Under the pieces are notes generated by a model. The model saw nothing but the letters and a program-made list of their open reading frames with translations. It ran no database searches and was not told the origin of the DNA. A program made the position numbers and the translations under genes. From assembly GCA_945878135.1 (NCBI GenBank), contig CAMDUL010000011.1, positions 23,237 through 87,236 on the forward strand: 64,000 bases of DNA, read 5' to 3'. Origin of the DNA: Chthoniobacter flavus. GTDB taxonomy: Bacteria; Verrucomicrobiota; Verrucomicrobiia; Chthoniobacterales; JACTMZ01. Positions within the stretch are counted from its first letter, which is position 1, and each line of letters begins with the position of its first letter. Below are positions 50,462 through 59,900 of this stretch, in pieces.

Positions 50462-51811
50462 TCAGGCGAGGAGCTTGAGCAGGGCGGCCTTGGCATCGGG
50501 CGCGACGATGGCCACCACCGTGTCGCCGGCCTCGATCTTGTCCTCGGCCGCGGGCACGGACGCCTGGTTGCCGTGCTGCAAGGCGATGAGGCCGCTGGCC
50601 GCGGGCCAATCCGTCTCGGCGAGGGTGCGACCGGCGGCGGCGCTGTTTTCCGCCACCGGGGCGGAAAGGATCTCGATGCCGCCCGGGAGGGTGCGCAGGA
50701 CGGTGGCCTCGTCGGCGGTGACGAAACGGGTGAGTTCGCGGGCCACGGCGACCCGCGGACTGACGGCGTCGAGGATGCCGAGTTGCGCGCCCGATCGCTG
50801 GATGGCGCTGGCGTAGTCGGCGCGGTGGATGAGCGTGAGGCAGGCCTTGGCGCCGAGGTCGCGGGCCTGCAGGCAGGCCATGACGTTGTCCTCGTCATCG
50901 TGCGTGGCCGCGACGAAAAAATCGGCTTCGCCGACGCGCTCCTCCTTCAATTCCTGCAGCGACGTGGCGTCGGCGTTGATGATCGTGCAGTTTTGCAATT
51001 GCTGTCCGAGCCTTTCGCAGAGCCGCCGGTCCTTTTCCATGATGCGCGTGCGGAAGTTGCCGCCTTCGAGGGCCTGGGCGAGGGCGAAGCCGTAGTCGTC
51101 GCCGCCGAAGATGACGACATTGAGTTCGTCGTTCTGGCTCGCGGCAGTGTGGAGTTTGCGCAATCCTTCGGCGAGGCGGCGCGGGTGTCCGTAGATGGTG
51201 ACGAGGTCGCCGGCCTCGAGCGCGTCGTTGGCGTGGGGCACGATGAGGTTTCCGCGGCGGAGGATGGCGCCGATGCGCACGCGTGCGGGGAGGCCGAGTT
51301 CGCGCAGCGGGATGGCCAGGGCGGGGCTGCCGGGTTCGAGGCGGATCTGCTGCAGCTCGATGCGTCCGCGGGCGATTTCCTCGACAACGAGGCAATCGGG
51401 ATTGCGGATGGATTTGGCCAACTCCACGGCGGCGAGGCGGGCCGGACTGAAGAGGTAGTCGACGCGGAACTGCCCCGCGTAATCGTAGAGCCATTGCTCG
51501 CGTTGCATGGCAAGGCTGGTGCGGGCGATGCTGCGGCGCGCGCCGAGGGACTTGCCGATCGAAGTGCAGACGAGGTTGGTATGGTCGTGGCTGGTCAGGG
51601 CGAAAAGGACATCGCATTTGGCGATGCCGGCTTCCTCGAGGATATCCACGCTCGCCCCGCTGCCGTGGAGGACGCGGCTGTCGAGTTGCTCGTTGAGTTC
51701 GGCCGCGAGCTTCTCGTCCTGCTCGATCACGCAGATGGAATGCTCCTCGTCGGAGAGAGTGCGCGCCATGTGCAGGCCGATGGCGCCGGCGCCCACGATG
51801 ATGATGTTCAT
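50462..51811 (-). CDS. trkA: Trk potassium uptake regulatory subunit TrkA
   Basis: 449 residues, two RCK units in tandem. The first has an intact Rossmann motif (IIIVGAGAIGLHMA, then VIEQDE); the second is degenerate (VVIFGGDDYGFALA). Each is followed by a TrkA-C domain; EAGDTVVAIVAPDAK closes the protein. NAD(H)/ATP binding gates TrkH. trkA-trkH form an operon. Confidence 0.95.
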   Translation of the reverse strand: MNIIIVGAGAIGLHMARTLSDEEHSICVIEQDEKLAAELNEQLDSRVLHGSGASVDILEEAGIAKCDVLFALTSHDHTNLVCTSIGKSLGARRSIARTSLAMQREQWLYDYAGQFRVDYLFSPARLAAVELAKSIRNPDCLVVEEIARGRIELQQIRLEPGSPALAIPLRELGLPARVRIGAILRRGNLIVPHANDALEAGDLVTIYGHPRRLAEGLRKLHTAASQNDELNVVIFGGDDYGFALAQALEGGNFRTRIMEKDRRLCERLGQQLQNCTIINADATSLQELKEERVGEADFFVAATHDDEDNVMACLQARDLGAKACLTLIHRADYASAIQRSGAQLGILDAVSPRVAVARELTRFVTADEATVLRTLPGGIEILSAPVAENSAAAGRTLAETDWPAASGLIALQHGNQASVPAAEDKIEAGDTVVAIVAPDAKAALLKLLA

Positions 51812-51920
51812 GTTGGGGGCCCATGGTGCGGGCCGGAGGGCCGGGGGGCGCAAGCAAAAAGCAGGCGCGTTCTCTGTCGGGCGGGTTGGCAAAGGGGCGC
51901 CCGCATGGCAAATTGCCGCG

Positions 51921-52649
51921 GTGCGCGCGAGTTTCCTCATCCCGGCTTACAACGAGGAGCAACTTGTCGGTCGCGCCGTCAGGTCGGTGCGCCGGGCGGC
52001 CGCGGCTTGTGCCTTGACCGCTTACGAGGTCGTTGTCTGCAACAACGATTCGACCGATGCGACGGCCGCGACCGCCCGCGCGGCGGGTGCGCGCGTGGTC
52101 CACGAGCCGCACCGGCAGATCGCCCGGGCGCGCAATGCCGCCGCGGCGGCTTCCACGGGCCCGTGGCTGGTCTGGCTCGATGCGGACGCCATCCTGACCG
52201 AACCGGTCCTCGGCGCGACTTTGTCCGCCCTCGGTTCCGGCCAGGTCTGCGGCGGCGGGGCACGGGTCGAGTTGGAAGGCGCACCGCTCGACCGCGCGGC
52301 GCGTTGTGCGGTGCGCGGATGGAATTGGATCGCCGCCAACTTCCGCCTCGCCGCCGGCTCGTATTTTTTCGCGCTGCGCGAGGGCTGGGCGGAGACGGGA
52401 GGATTCAACGAAGCGGTCTATGCCGGGGAGGAAATCGGGTTTTCCCGCACCCTCAAGCGTTGGGGGCGTGCCCGCGGCCAGCATTTCCGCGTGCTCGACC
52501 ATGCCGTGCCGTCCTCCGCGCGCAAAGTGCGGCAGTTCACCCTCGCGCAGACCCTGCGGCAGGTGGCCATTTGCGCGTGGCCCGGCAACCTCGGGCGCCG
52601 CGACCGCTGCGCGTTCTGGTATGAGAGGCCGAGTGAAGTTGAGGGTTGA
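51921..52649 (+). CDS. Family 2 glycosyltransferase
   Basis: 242 residues from a GTG giving VRASFLIPAYNEEQLVG; it is divergent from trkA with 109 bases between starts. EVVVCNNDSTDAT, RARNAAAAAS and WLDADAI (DXD-like) are GT2 motifs; GGFNEAVYAGEEIGFS is the acceptor-side catalytic region. No membrane helices. Sugar and acceptor unknown. The last codons fall in a GTTGAGG-type repeat that also makes a hairpin. Confidence 0.82.
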   Translation: MRASFLIPAYNEEQLVGRAVRSVRRAAAACALTAYEVVVCNNDSTDATAATARAAGARVVHEPHRQIARARNAAAAASTGPWLVWLDADAILTEPVLGATLSALGSGQVCGGGARVELEGAPLDRAARCAVRGWNWIAANFRLAAGSYFFALREGWAETGGFNEAVYAGEEIGFSRTLKRWGRARGQHFRVLDHAVPSSARKVRQFTLAQTLRQVAICAWPGNLGRRDRCAFWYERPSEVEG

Positions 52650-52675
52650 GAGGATTTGCCTTTCTCCCTCAACTT
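52636..52675. repeat. Inverted repeat of GTTGAG-type sequence
   Basis: AAGTTGAGGG and CCCTCAACTT, a 10-base perfect stem with a 20-base loop, at the end of the GT2 gene and before the cysteine desulfurase. No T-run follows, so it is a weak terminator candidate or a dispersed repeat. Confidence 0.4.
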
Positions 52676-52700
52676 TCAACCAGGCTCTCTCAACTCCGCC

Positions 52701-53825
52701 ATGATCTACCTCGACAACAACGCGACCACGCCGATCGATCCTCGGGTGCGCGAAGCGATGTTGCCGTTTCTCGGGGAAAATTTCGGCAATCCCTCGAGTC
52801 CGCATGCCGCGGGGCGGACGGCGCGCGTGGCGATGGAAAAAGCGCGCGCCCAGGTGGCCGCGATGTTCGGTGCTTCCGCCGACTCGGTCGTCTTCACCGG
52901 CGGCGGGACGGAATCGATCTGCACCGCGATCCGCGGTGCCTTGACCGCGCAACCCGGCAAGCGCCATATCGTGACGTCGTCGATCGAACACAGCGCGACG
53001 AAAAATCTCTGCGAGCAACTCGCGCGCGAAGGTTGCGAGGTGACATGGTTGCGCGTCGGGACCGGCGGGCGTCCGGACCTCGCGGAATACGCCGCGGCCC
53101 TGCGCGAGGACACGGCGCTGGTCTCCGTCATCTGGGCCAACAACGAAACCGGCGTGCTCTTTCCCGTGGAAGAAATGGCGGGATTGGCCGACGAGCGGCG
53201 CATCGTTTTCCACGTCGACGCGGTGCAGGCGGCCGGGAAAATCCCGGTCGATCTCGCGCGCGTGCCGGCGCATTTGCTTTCGTTGTCCGCGCACAAATTC
53301 CACGGACCGAAGGGCGCCGGCGCTTTGCTGGTCCGGCCGGGGCTCGGCTTGCCGCCTTTGCTGCGGGGCGGCGGACAGGAATCGGGCCGTCGTGCGGGGA
53401 CGGAGAATGTGCCCGGCATTGTCGGTCTGGGGGCCGCGGCGGAGTTGGCCTGCGCGGCGCTGCCGTTGGAAATGCCGCGGGTCGCGGCCCTGCGCGACGC
53501 GTTCGAGACCGGGGTGCGCGCGCGGTTTCCCGGGGCGCGTTTCCACGGCGATCCGGACCACCGGCTGCCCAACACCACGAACTTCGCTTTGCCGGGATGC
53601 GAGGCGCAGGGGCTCCTCGCGGGTCTCGACCGTCTCGGGGTGGCCTGTTCGGTGGGGTCGGCTTGCACGAGCGGGGAGGTGGATGCGTCCCACGTCCTTC
53701 GCGCCATGGGGGTGGGGGACGACGAGGCGCGGTCGAGTCTTCGCTTCTCTTTCAGCCGCATGAATGCCGCCGGCGAGGTGCCGGCGGCGCTGGCCGCTCT
53801 GGAGCAAGCCGCGGCCCGTCTTTGA
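52701..53825 (+). CDS. Cysteine desulfurase (NifS/IscS-like)
   Basis: 374 residues from MIYLDNNATTPID, the family start. PLP enzyme: FTGGGTESIC, SIEHSATKN, HVDAVQAAGK, LSLSAHKFHGPKG (Schiff-base Lys199) and GSACTSG (catalytic Cys322). It removes sulfur from cysteine for Fe-S clusters or tRNA thiolation. The short Cys loop and the RRAGTEN motif put it in the NifS/IscS class. No iscU or mnmA is adjacent. Confidence 0.93.
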   Translation: MIYLDNNATTPIDPRVREAMLPFLGENFGNPSSPHAAGRTARVAMEKARAQVAAMFGASADSVVFTGGGTESICTAIRGALTAQPGKRHIVTSSIEHSATKNLCEQLAREGCEVTWLRVGTGGRPDLAEYAAALREDTALVSVIWANNETGVLFPVEEMAGLADERRIVFHVDAVQAAGKIPVDLARVPAHLLSLSAHKFHGPKGAGALLVRPGLGLPPLLRGGGQESGRRAGTENVPGIVGLGAAAELACAALPLEMPRVAALRDAFETGVRARFPGARFHGDPDHRLPNTTNFALPGCEAQGLLAGLDRLGVACSVGSACTSGEVDASHVLRAMGVGDDEARSSLRFSFSRMNAAGEVPAALAALEQAAARL

Positions 53826-53884
53826 CCGGCTGTCTTGGGTCATTGACGGACGGGCGCAATTCTGGGATTCTGGCCGACCTTTTT

Positions 53885-54370
53885 ATGCGTCATACCTTGT
53901 CAGTTCTGGTGGAAAACCGCTTCGGCGTCCTGACGCGCGTGGCCGGCATGTTCAGCGGCCGCGGGTTCAACATCGACACGCTCAACGTCGCCCCGACGCT
54001 CGACGCCTCCATGTCGCGCATGACCATCGTGGTGCGCGGTGACGACAAAGTCCTCGAGCAGGTGGTCAAGCAGACCGAGAAGCTGGTCGACGTGATCAAG
54101 GTGGAGGATTTTCGCGACGACGAGTTTGTCGACCGCGAACTCGTGCTCATGCGGGTCAATGTGAACGCGAAAACCCGTTCCGAGGTCCTGCAGATCTGCG
54201 ACGTTTTCCGCGCCAAGATCGTCGACGTCCGCCTCGACAAACTGGTCATCGAGATCACCGGCAACGAAGGCAAAATCGCCAAATTCATTTCCCTGATGGA
54301 GCACTTCGGGATCGCCGAAATGACGCGAACCGGCAAGGTCGCTCTCTCCCGCACGGCCGACAGCGAATAA
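53885..54370 (+). CDS. ilvH: Acetolactate synthase small (regulatory) subunit
   Basis: 161 residues. The N-terminal ACT domain is typical (HTLSVLVENRFGVLTRVAGMFSGRG, FNIDTLNVAPT), with the C-terminal domain ending ALSRT. It gives valine feedback control to the catalytic subunit in branched-chain amino acid synthesis. The large subunit ilvB is not in the window. It is 9 bases upstream of ilvC. Confidence 0.96.
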   Translation: MRHTLSVLVENRFGVLTRVAGMFSGRGFNIDTLNVAPTLDASMSRMTIVVRGDDKVLEQVVKQTEKLVDVIKVEDFRDDEFVDRELVLMRVNVNAKTRSEVLQICDVFRAKIVDVRLDKLVIEITGNEGKIAKFISLMEHFGIAEMTRTGKVALSRTADSE

Positions 54371-54379
54371 ACTTTTCCC

Positions 54380-55408
54380 ATGGCAGCAAAAATCCACACA
54401 GACAAAGACGCCGACCTCAAGCACCTCAAGGGCAAGACGGTGGCCGTCATCGGTTTCGGTTCACAGGGCCACGCCCACGCCCTCAACCTCAAGGAAAGCG
54501 GCGTCAAGGTCATCATCGGCCTCTACCCCGGCAGCAAGAGCCGCGCGGTGGCCAAGAAAAAGGGCTTCCGGGTTTTCGACACGGCCGACGCAGTGAAAAG
54601 GGCCGATGTCATCATGGTGGCCGTGCCGGACACGAGGATCCCCGCGGTCTACGACAAGGACATCGCCCCGCATCTGACCAAGGGCAAAACGCTCCTTTTC
54701 AGCCACGGCTTCGCCATCCACTTCAAGACGATCAAGCCGCCGAAAGATATCGATGTCATTATGGTTGCCCCGAAGGGACCCGGACACATCGTGCGCCGCC
54801 AGTTCACCGAGGGCAAAGGCGTCCCGGCGCTCATCGCCGTCTACCAGAACCCGAGCAAGCAGGCCAAAAAGACCGCGCTGGCCTGGGCCAAGGGCATCGG
54901 CGGCACGCGCGCCGGCGTGCTCGAAACCACCTTCAAGGAAGAAACCGAAACCGACCTCTTCGGCGAACAGGCCGTGCTTTGCGGCGGCGCGTCCGCCCTG
55001 GTGCAGGCCGGATTCGAGACCCTTGTCGAGGCCGGTTACCAGCCCGAGATGGCCTACTTCGAGTGCCTGCACGAACTGAAACTCATCGTCGACCTGATGA
55101 ACGAAGCCGGCATCGCGGGCATGCGTTTCAGCATCTCCGACACCGCCAAGTGGGGCGACGTGCTCGTCGGCCCGAAGATCATCGACAAGAGCGTCAAGCA
55201 GCGCATGAAGGGCGTGCTCAAGGACGTCCAGTCCGGCAAATTCGCCCGCCAGTGGATCGCCGAGGACAAGAAGGGCCGCAAGAAATACAACGCGCTGCTC
55301 AAGAAGGGCGAGAAGCACGGCATCGAGAAGACCGGAACCCGTCTCCGCGGCCTCATGCCGTGGATCAAAAAGCGCAACCTGAAGGGCGCGCAGGCTTCCT
55401 ACGCCTGA
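54380..55408 (+). CDS. ilvC: Ketol-acid reductoisomerase (NADP+)
   Basis: 342 residues, class I (short). [21 protein letters not shown] is split here as [13 protein letters not shown], the cofactor loop; the catalytic PKGPGH and the acids [13 protein letters not shown] and [13 protein letters not shown] are present. It converts acetolactate to dihydroxy-isovalerate. An efficient terminator follows. Confidence 0.97.
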   Translation: MAAKIHTDKDADLKHLKGKTVAVIGFGSQGHAHALNLKESGVKVIIGLYPGSKSRAVAKKKGFRVFDTADAVKRADVIMVAVPDTRIPAVYDKDIAPHLTKGKTLLFSHGFAIHFKTIKPPKDIDVIMVAPKGPGHIVRRQFTEGKGVPALIAVYQNPSKQAKKTALAWAKGIGGTRAGVLETTFKEETETDLFGEQAVLCGGASALVQAGFETLVEAGYQPEMAYFECLHELKLIVDLMNEAGIAGMRFSISDTAKWGDVLVGPKIIDKSVKQRMKGVLKDVQSGKFARQWIAEDKKGRKKYNALLKKGEKHGIEKTGTRLRGLMPWIKKRNLKGAQASYA

Positions 55409-55427
55409 TCCGCTTTCCTCCCCGAGA

Positions 55428-55460
55428 CCCCGCGGCGCCGCCCAAGCCCGCGGGGTTTTT
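55428..55460 (+). terminator. Rho-independent terminator after ilvC
   Basis: CCCCGCGG and CCGCGGGG make an 8-bp GC stem with a 12-base loop, followed at once by TTTTT. It lies 19 bases after the ilvC stop and closes the ilvH-ilvC unit. Confidence 0.9.
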
Positions 55461-55484
55461 CTTTGCTCCCGGGTCGGTGAGGAG

Positions 55485-55509
55485 CCCGTCCCGCAGAGAG
55501 CGGGACGGG
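55485..55509. repeat. Perfect GC hairpin of REP type before ppk2
   Basis: CCCGTCCCG, a 7-base loop, CGGGACGGG. More GC-rich complementary sequence follows up to ~55575. No T-run, so probably a dispersed palindrome rather than a second terminator. It may affect the ppk2 leader. Confidence 0.5.
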
Positions 55510-55599
55510 CGGGCGCGGGGGATTTCCAGCCCCCGGCACGCTCTGCGGCTCATGCCGTAAGCTCGCGCCGGGGGACGCCATCGTTTTAGTCTCGCGACC

Positions 55600-56355
55600 A
55601 TGCCCGTCGCCTTCTCCGACCGACCGATCCGCCTCGACGATCTAGACCAGTCGAAATGCCAGACGCCGGAAAAATACCGGCAAAAAATGAAGGACGGCCA
55701 TCTGCGCCTGCTGCAACTGCAGCACGCGCTGAAAGACGCCAAGCGCCGCGTGATCATCGTGGTCGAGGGGCCGGACGCCGCGGGCAAAGGCGGGGCCATC
55801 AGGCGCCTCGTCGAGCGTCTCGACCCGCGGCATATCCGTGTTTACTCCACGATCAAACCGACAGAGGAGGAACACGCGCACCACTATTTGTGGCGGTTTT
55901 GGAACAAGCTGCCCCGCCGCGGGGAAATGGCCATCTTCGACCGCTCGTGGTATGGCCGTGTTCTCGTCGAGCGTGTCGAGGGGTTCTGCACCAAAGACGA
56001 ATGGCGGCGCGCCTACCGCGAGATCAACGAGTTCGAGCGCGTCTTGCATGACGATGGCACCATCATCGTGAAAATGTGGCTCCACATCACCAAGGAGGAG
56101 CAGATGTCGCGTTTCGAAAAGCGCGCCGAGGATCCGCTCAAGCACTGGAAAATCACCGACGAGGACTGGCGCAACCGCAACAGGTGGAAAGATTACATCG
56201 CGGCGGCGGAAGACATGTTCGCCAAGACCTCGCCGGACTTCGCGCCCTGGCAGGTCATTCCGGCCAACTACAAATGGTATGCGCGCGTCAAGGTTCTCCG
56301 CACCGTCTGCGACATTGTGGGGGCCGCGCTCGGGGTGAAGCCGGCAGCAGGGTGA
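55600..56355 (+). CDS. ppk2: Polyphosphate kinase 2 family protein
   Basis: 251 residues, single PPK2 domain. EGPDAAGKGGAIRRL (Walker A), HYLWRFWNKLPRRGEMAIFDRSWYGRV is represented by FDRSWYGR (Walker B region) and the lid has RNRNRW. The enzyme moves phosphate between polyphosphate and nucleoside mono- or diphosphates. The class cannot be fixed by eye. Confidence 0.92.
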   Translation: MPVAFSDRPIRLDDLDQSKCQTPEKYRQKMKDGHLRLLQLQHALKDAKRRVIIVVEGPDAAGKGGAIRRLVERLDPRHIRVYSTIKPTEEEHAHHYLWRFWNKLPRRGEMAIFDRSWYGRVLVERVEGFCTKDEWRRAYREINEFERVLHDDGTIIVKMWLHITKEEQMSRFEKRAEDPLKHWKITDEDWRNRNRWKDYIAAAEDMFAKTSPDFAPWQVIPANYKWYARVKVLRTVCDIVGAALGVKPAAG

Positions 56356-56390
56356 AGCCGGACGGCACCGGGGGCATCGCGGACCGGCGG

Positions 56391-56750
56391 TTATTTGCCC
56401 CGGCTTTTCTCCGCATGCAAGCGGTGCATGACCCGGTGAACCACGGGCGCGGCCAGGATGCCCACGCTCGAAACAACAACCAGCGTGCTGAACAGCGCGA
56501 ACAGCGAGGAGAACAGTTTCAATTCGTTGCTCGAACTGCGCTCGGTGTAGAGCGGTCCGGCCCCGCTGAGCAGCATGCTCGACTCGAGGAAGGAATCCAC
56601 GAAGTCCAACTCGGAGATCACCATGTAGCCGGCGGTGCCGATGGCCAGGGTGCCGGCGACCACTCCACCCACCAGCAAGGCTTGCCTCCCCATCCGCCCC
56701 AGAAACACACCGTGGGTGGCCAGCGGGTCGGAGTGGTGTTCCCAAGGCAT
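56391..56750 (-). CDS. Two-helix membrane protein, resembles a degenerate K+-channel pore unit
   Basis: 119 residues from MPWEHHSDPL (a longer frame exists upstream). Helix 1 (LVGGVVAGTLAIGTAGYMVI), a short re-entrant-looking stretch (FVDSFLESSMLLSGAGPLYT) and helix 2 (FALFSTLVVVSSVGILAAPVV) give the TM-pore-TM plan of two-TM channels. The selectivity filter TVGYGD is not there; GAGPLY takes its place. It may be a non-conducting relative or an unrelated protein. It is convergent with ppk2. Confidence 0.6.
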   Translation of the reverse strand: MPWEHHSDPLATHGVFLGRMGRQALLVGGVVAGTLAIGTAGYMVISELDFVDSFLESSMLLSGAGPLYTERSSSNELKLFSSLFALFSTLVVVSSVGILAAPVVHRVMHRLHAEKSRGK

Positions 56751-56963
56751 GCGGGGCCATTCTGGTGAAGCCCCCGGACCGGGGCCAAGACAATCCGCCC
56801 GAACCGCGCATTTTTCTGTTGTCGGGGATTGAACAAGAAGCTCAAACGGGTGTCCAATTTTACAGAGTAAAAGACCGGCCGTCTGCGGTGTCCGGTTCCT
56901 CCCTTGAACATGGAACGCCACCTTGACTTCCGGAACAAAAAGAGGACATTGGGACGTCCCCTC

Positions 56964-59900
56964 ATGAAGTTCGCCCCGGCACTTCGGCGGCACGTTTTAA
57001 CCGCCTTGGCGGGCTGCCTCCTGCTGGCGGGAGGGCAGCTCCCGTCGGCGCGTGCCGAGGCCATGCTCCAGCTTTTCAACGTCTCCTGGTCGGAGGTGGC
57101 GCGGAAAATGCCCGAGTTGGCCGAGGCCGGCTACAACTCCCTCTGGCTGCCGCCCCCGGCCAAAGCCTCCGGCGGGCTCTCCGTTGGCTACGATCTCTGG
57201 GACCCCTTCGACCTCGGCTCCAAGGACCAACGCAACACGGTGCGCACCCGCTACGGCACCGAGGCCGAGTTGCGGCACATGATGGAAGTGGCGCACCGGT
57301 TCGCGATCCGGGTCTACTTCGACAACATCATGAACCACCGGGCTTTCGAAGTGCCCGGCTTCAATGAGAACACCCCGATCGGGGGCGAAGGGCAAACCGA
57401 GCTCTATCCCGGCATGGTGGCGGAGGATTTTCACCTCCTGATAACCGAAGACGGCTTCTACCGCAAGTGGGACAATACCCGCGATTGGGGCAGCGCCTGG
57501 CAGGTGCAAAACCTCGGTCTCTCCGACCTCATCGACATCGCCCATGAAACGCCCAACGCCAATTTCGGGCGGAGCGAGGGCGACACCCATCCGAAATATT
57601 CCTTCGTCCGCGACCTCAACCGCCCCGAGCAATACGACCACGACAAGGACGGCAACCGCATCTACTTCGGATGGCTGATCGACCGTGCGCGTGCCGCACT
57701 CGGACCGAACGCCTCGGACGAGGAGTTGCGCGCGCACGCCACGGCCTATGTGGCTGCTAATCGCGGGGCTTACATCGAAGATGTCGGCGCCTACCTCATC
57801 CGTGCCGTCCGCTGGAAAATGGACCGCACCAAAGCCGACGGCCTGCGCCTCGACGCGGTCAAACACGTGCCGGATTACTTCTTCGGTCAGATGTCGGGCG
57901 CCGGCAAAGACGACAGCGATGCCGGCTATCTCGGCGGCGTGCAACGCCAATTCAACATCACCCGCGGTTTCAGCGACGCGAATCACCGCGACTCGGTTTT
58001 CGACGAAAAGCGCGGCGTCGACGATGCCAAGGTTTTCGGCGAGCACCTCGGACAACCGCCCTACTACGGTGGTTATGTCGATGCCGGCATGCGACTGGTC
58101 GACAATGATCTGCGCTCGCAACTCAACGGCAACCTCGGCAATCCAAGCGGAACCCTGGCCGGGCTCGACTCACCCGGTGCAGGCGGTTTTTCGGCCAGCG
58201 TTGGCGTGACCCACGCTAACAGCCACGACAACGACTACGCCGCGCTCAAGGAAATGCAGCATGCGCACTACATGTTCCGCGAGGGCATGGGGCTCATTTA
58301 TTCCGACGGCTACTACAAAGCCGGCACGCTCGGCGAATCCGGCGGCGCCTTCCCGCGCCATGCCAACACGCATTTCCTCGGACAATTCGGCGACCCGCGC
58401 ATTCCGAACATCCTCAAGCTGCATAACGACTTCGCGCGTGGTTTGCAGCAGGGCCGTTGGTCTGATCAGGACTACATGGCTTACGAGCGCCGCGACAATC
58501 GCGACAAGTTCGGCAACACCCGCAACGGCACGGCCAGCGAGGAAATCACCATGGTCGCGATGTTCAACGACAACACCGCGCAGGGCCAGGCCCGACCCAT
58601 CACGACCAGTTTCTCGTCCGGCGCCTATCTCTACCAATATGCCGAGGGCCCCGACGGTTCGTTCATGGGCGGGTTTTACAAATACGCCGGCGAACTCGGC
58701 GGCGTGGTCGTGCCGCCCGGCGGTTACTACCTTTTTGGTTGGCGCACTCCGGAGTTGTCGACCCTCTGGCCCGGCGCCGCCATCACTCTTTATCAAAACG
58801 GCCAGGAAGTTCCGCGCATCACCGTCACCCGCAAAGATGGACCGGACGGCGACGTTTCCTTCAATCCCTACGGACTGGCCAACCGTGGTTATCCCGCGGG
58901 CACCACGCCGGAAAAATACAGCTACCGGACCACCATTCCGGTGGTCAAAGACGGCAACTTCACCATCATTGCCCGCGCCGACGGATCGGCGGAAAACATC
59001 CTGCTCAAGCTCGACGGCGGCGTGGACCTCAATGGCACGCGTCCGGTCGGAAATACCGACCCCGCTTTCCGCGATCACCCGCCGGGAGTTTTCTCCGATA
59101 TCTGGATGGGCTATGAGCAACCGAGCTTCCTTGATCGCCAGCATCCGGAAAAATTCGCGGCGCGTCTCGTTGTCCGTAACCAGACAGGCTCTCCAGGTGC
59201 CGAGACTTACATCAAGACGATGGGTGGAGGATTCAACAACGATCCGACTTTTCACGGTCCAGCAGCCGCCAACGATTACAACAAGTATGGCGGCAACGTT
59301 GCAGAGTGGGTCTACCATGATCCGCAAGCCGATGTCGGCGGGATCGCCAACCCGCCCAAGCAATTTGATGAGTCGGGTGAAAACATCGTCATCTGGGCCA
59401 AGAGCAACTCCGTTGGCGGCGGCTTCAAGGCGTTCGTTTACTACACGACCGACGGCTCCTTCCCCGAAGGCGCCGGCGGTATTGGCCGCGGCACCACGCG
59501 CGTGGCCGAACTCGGCTTCAAACACAAACAGACGACGGACGACTGGTGGGGTTCGGCCAATATTCCCAAGCCGGCGCCGGGCAGCACATTCAATTACAAA
59601 ATCGGTTTCTACAAAACTGGCGCCTCCTCCGTCTGGCCGAGCGGTCCTGGCGAAGTGGCCTACAAAAAGCGGATGCTCACCACCTTCCGTGTGGCCGACT
59701 TCAATCCCGCCACCAAAGTCTTTTTCCCGCACAACGACTACGCCCGCGTTCCGACACTCGGCCAGCCTTACGCCTCCTGGCCGTGGGCCACGCAGACTGG
59801 TCTGAGCGAGGGTTTCCACGTCCTCCGCGGTCGCGCCCATCTCAACCGCAATCCCGAGACCTCCGCACCGCTCTACCAGACGTTCACGCAAGTCTTCTAC

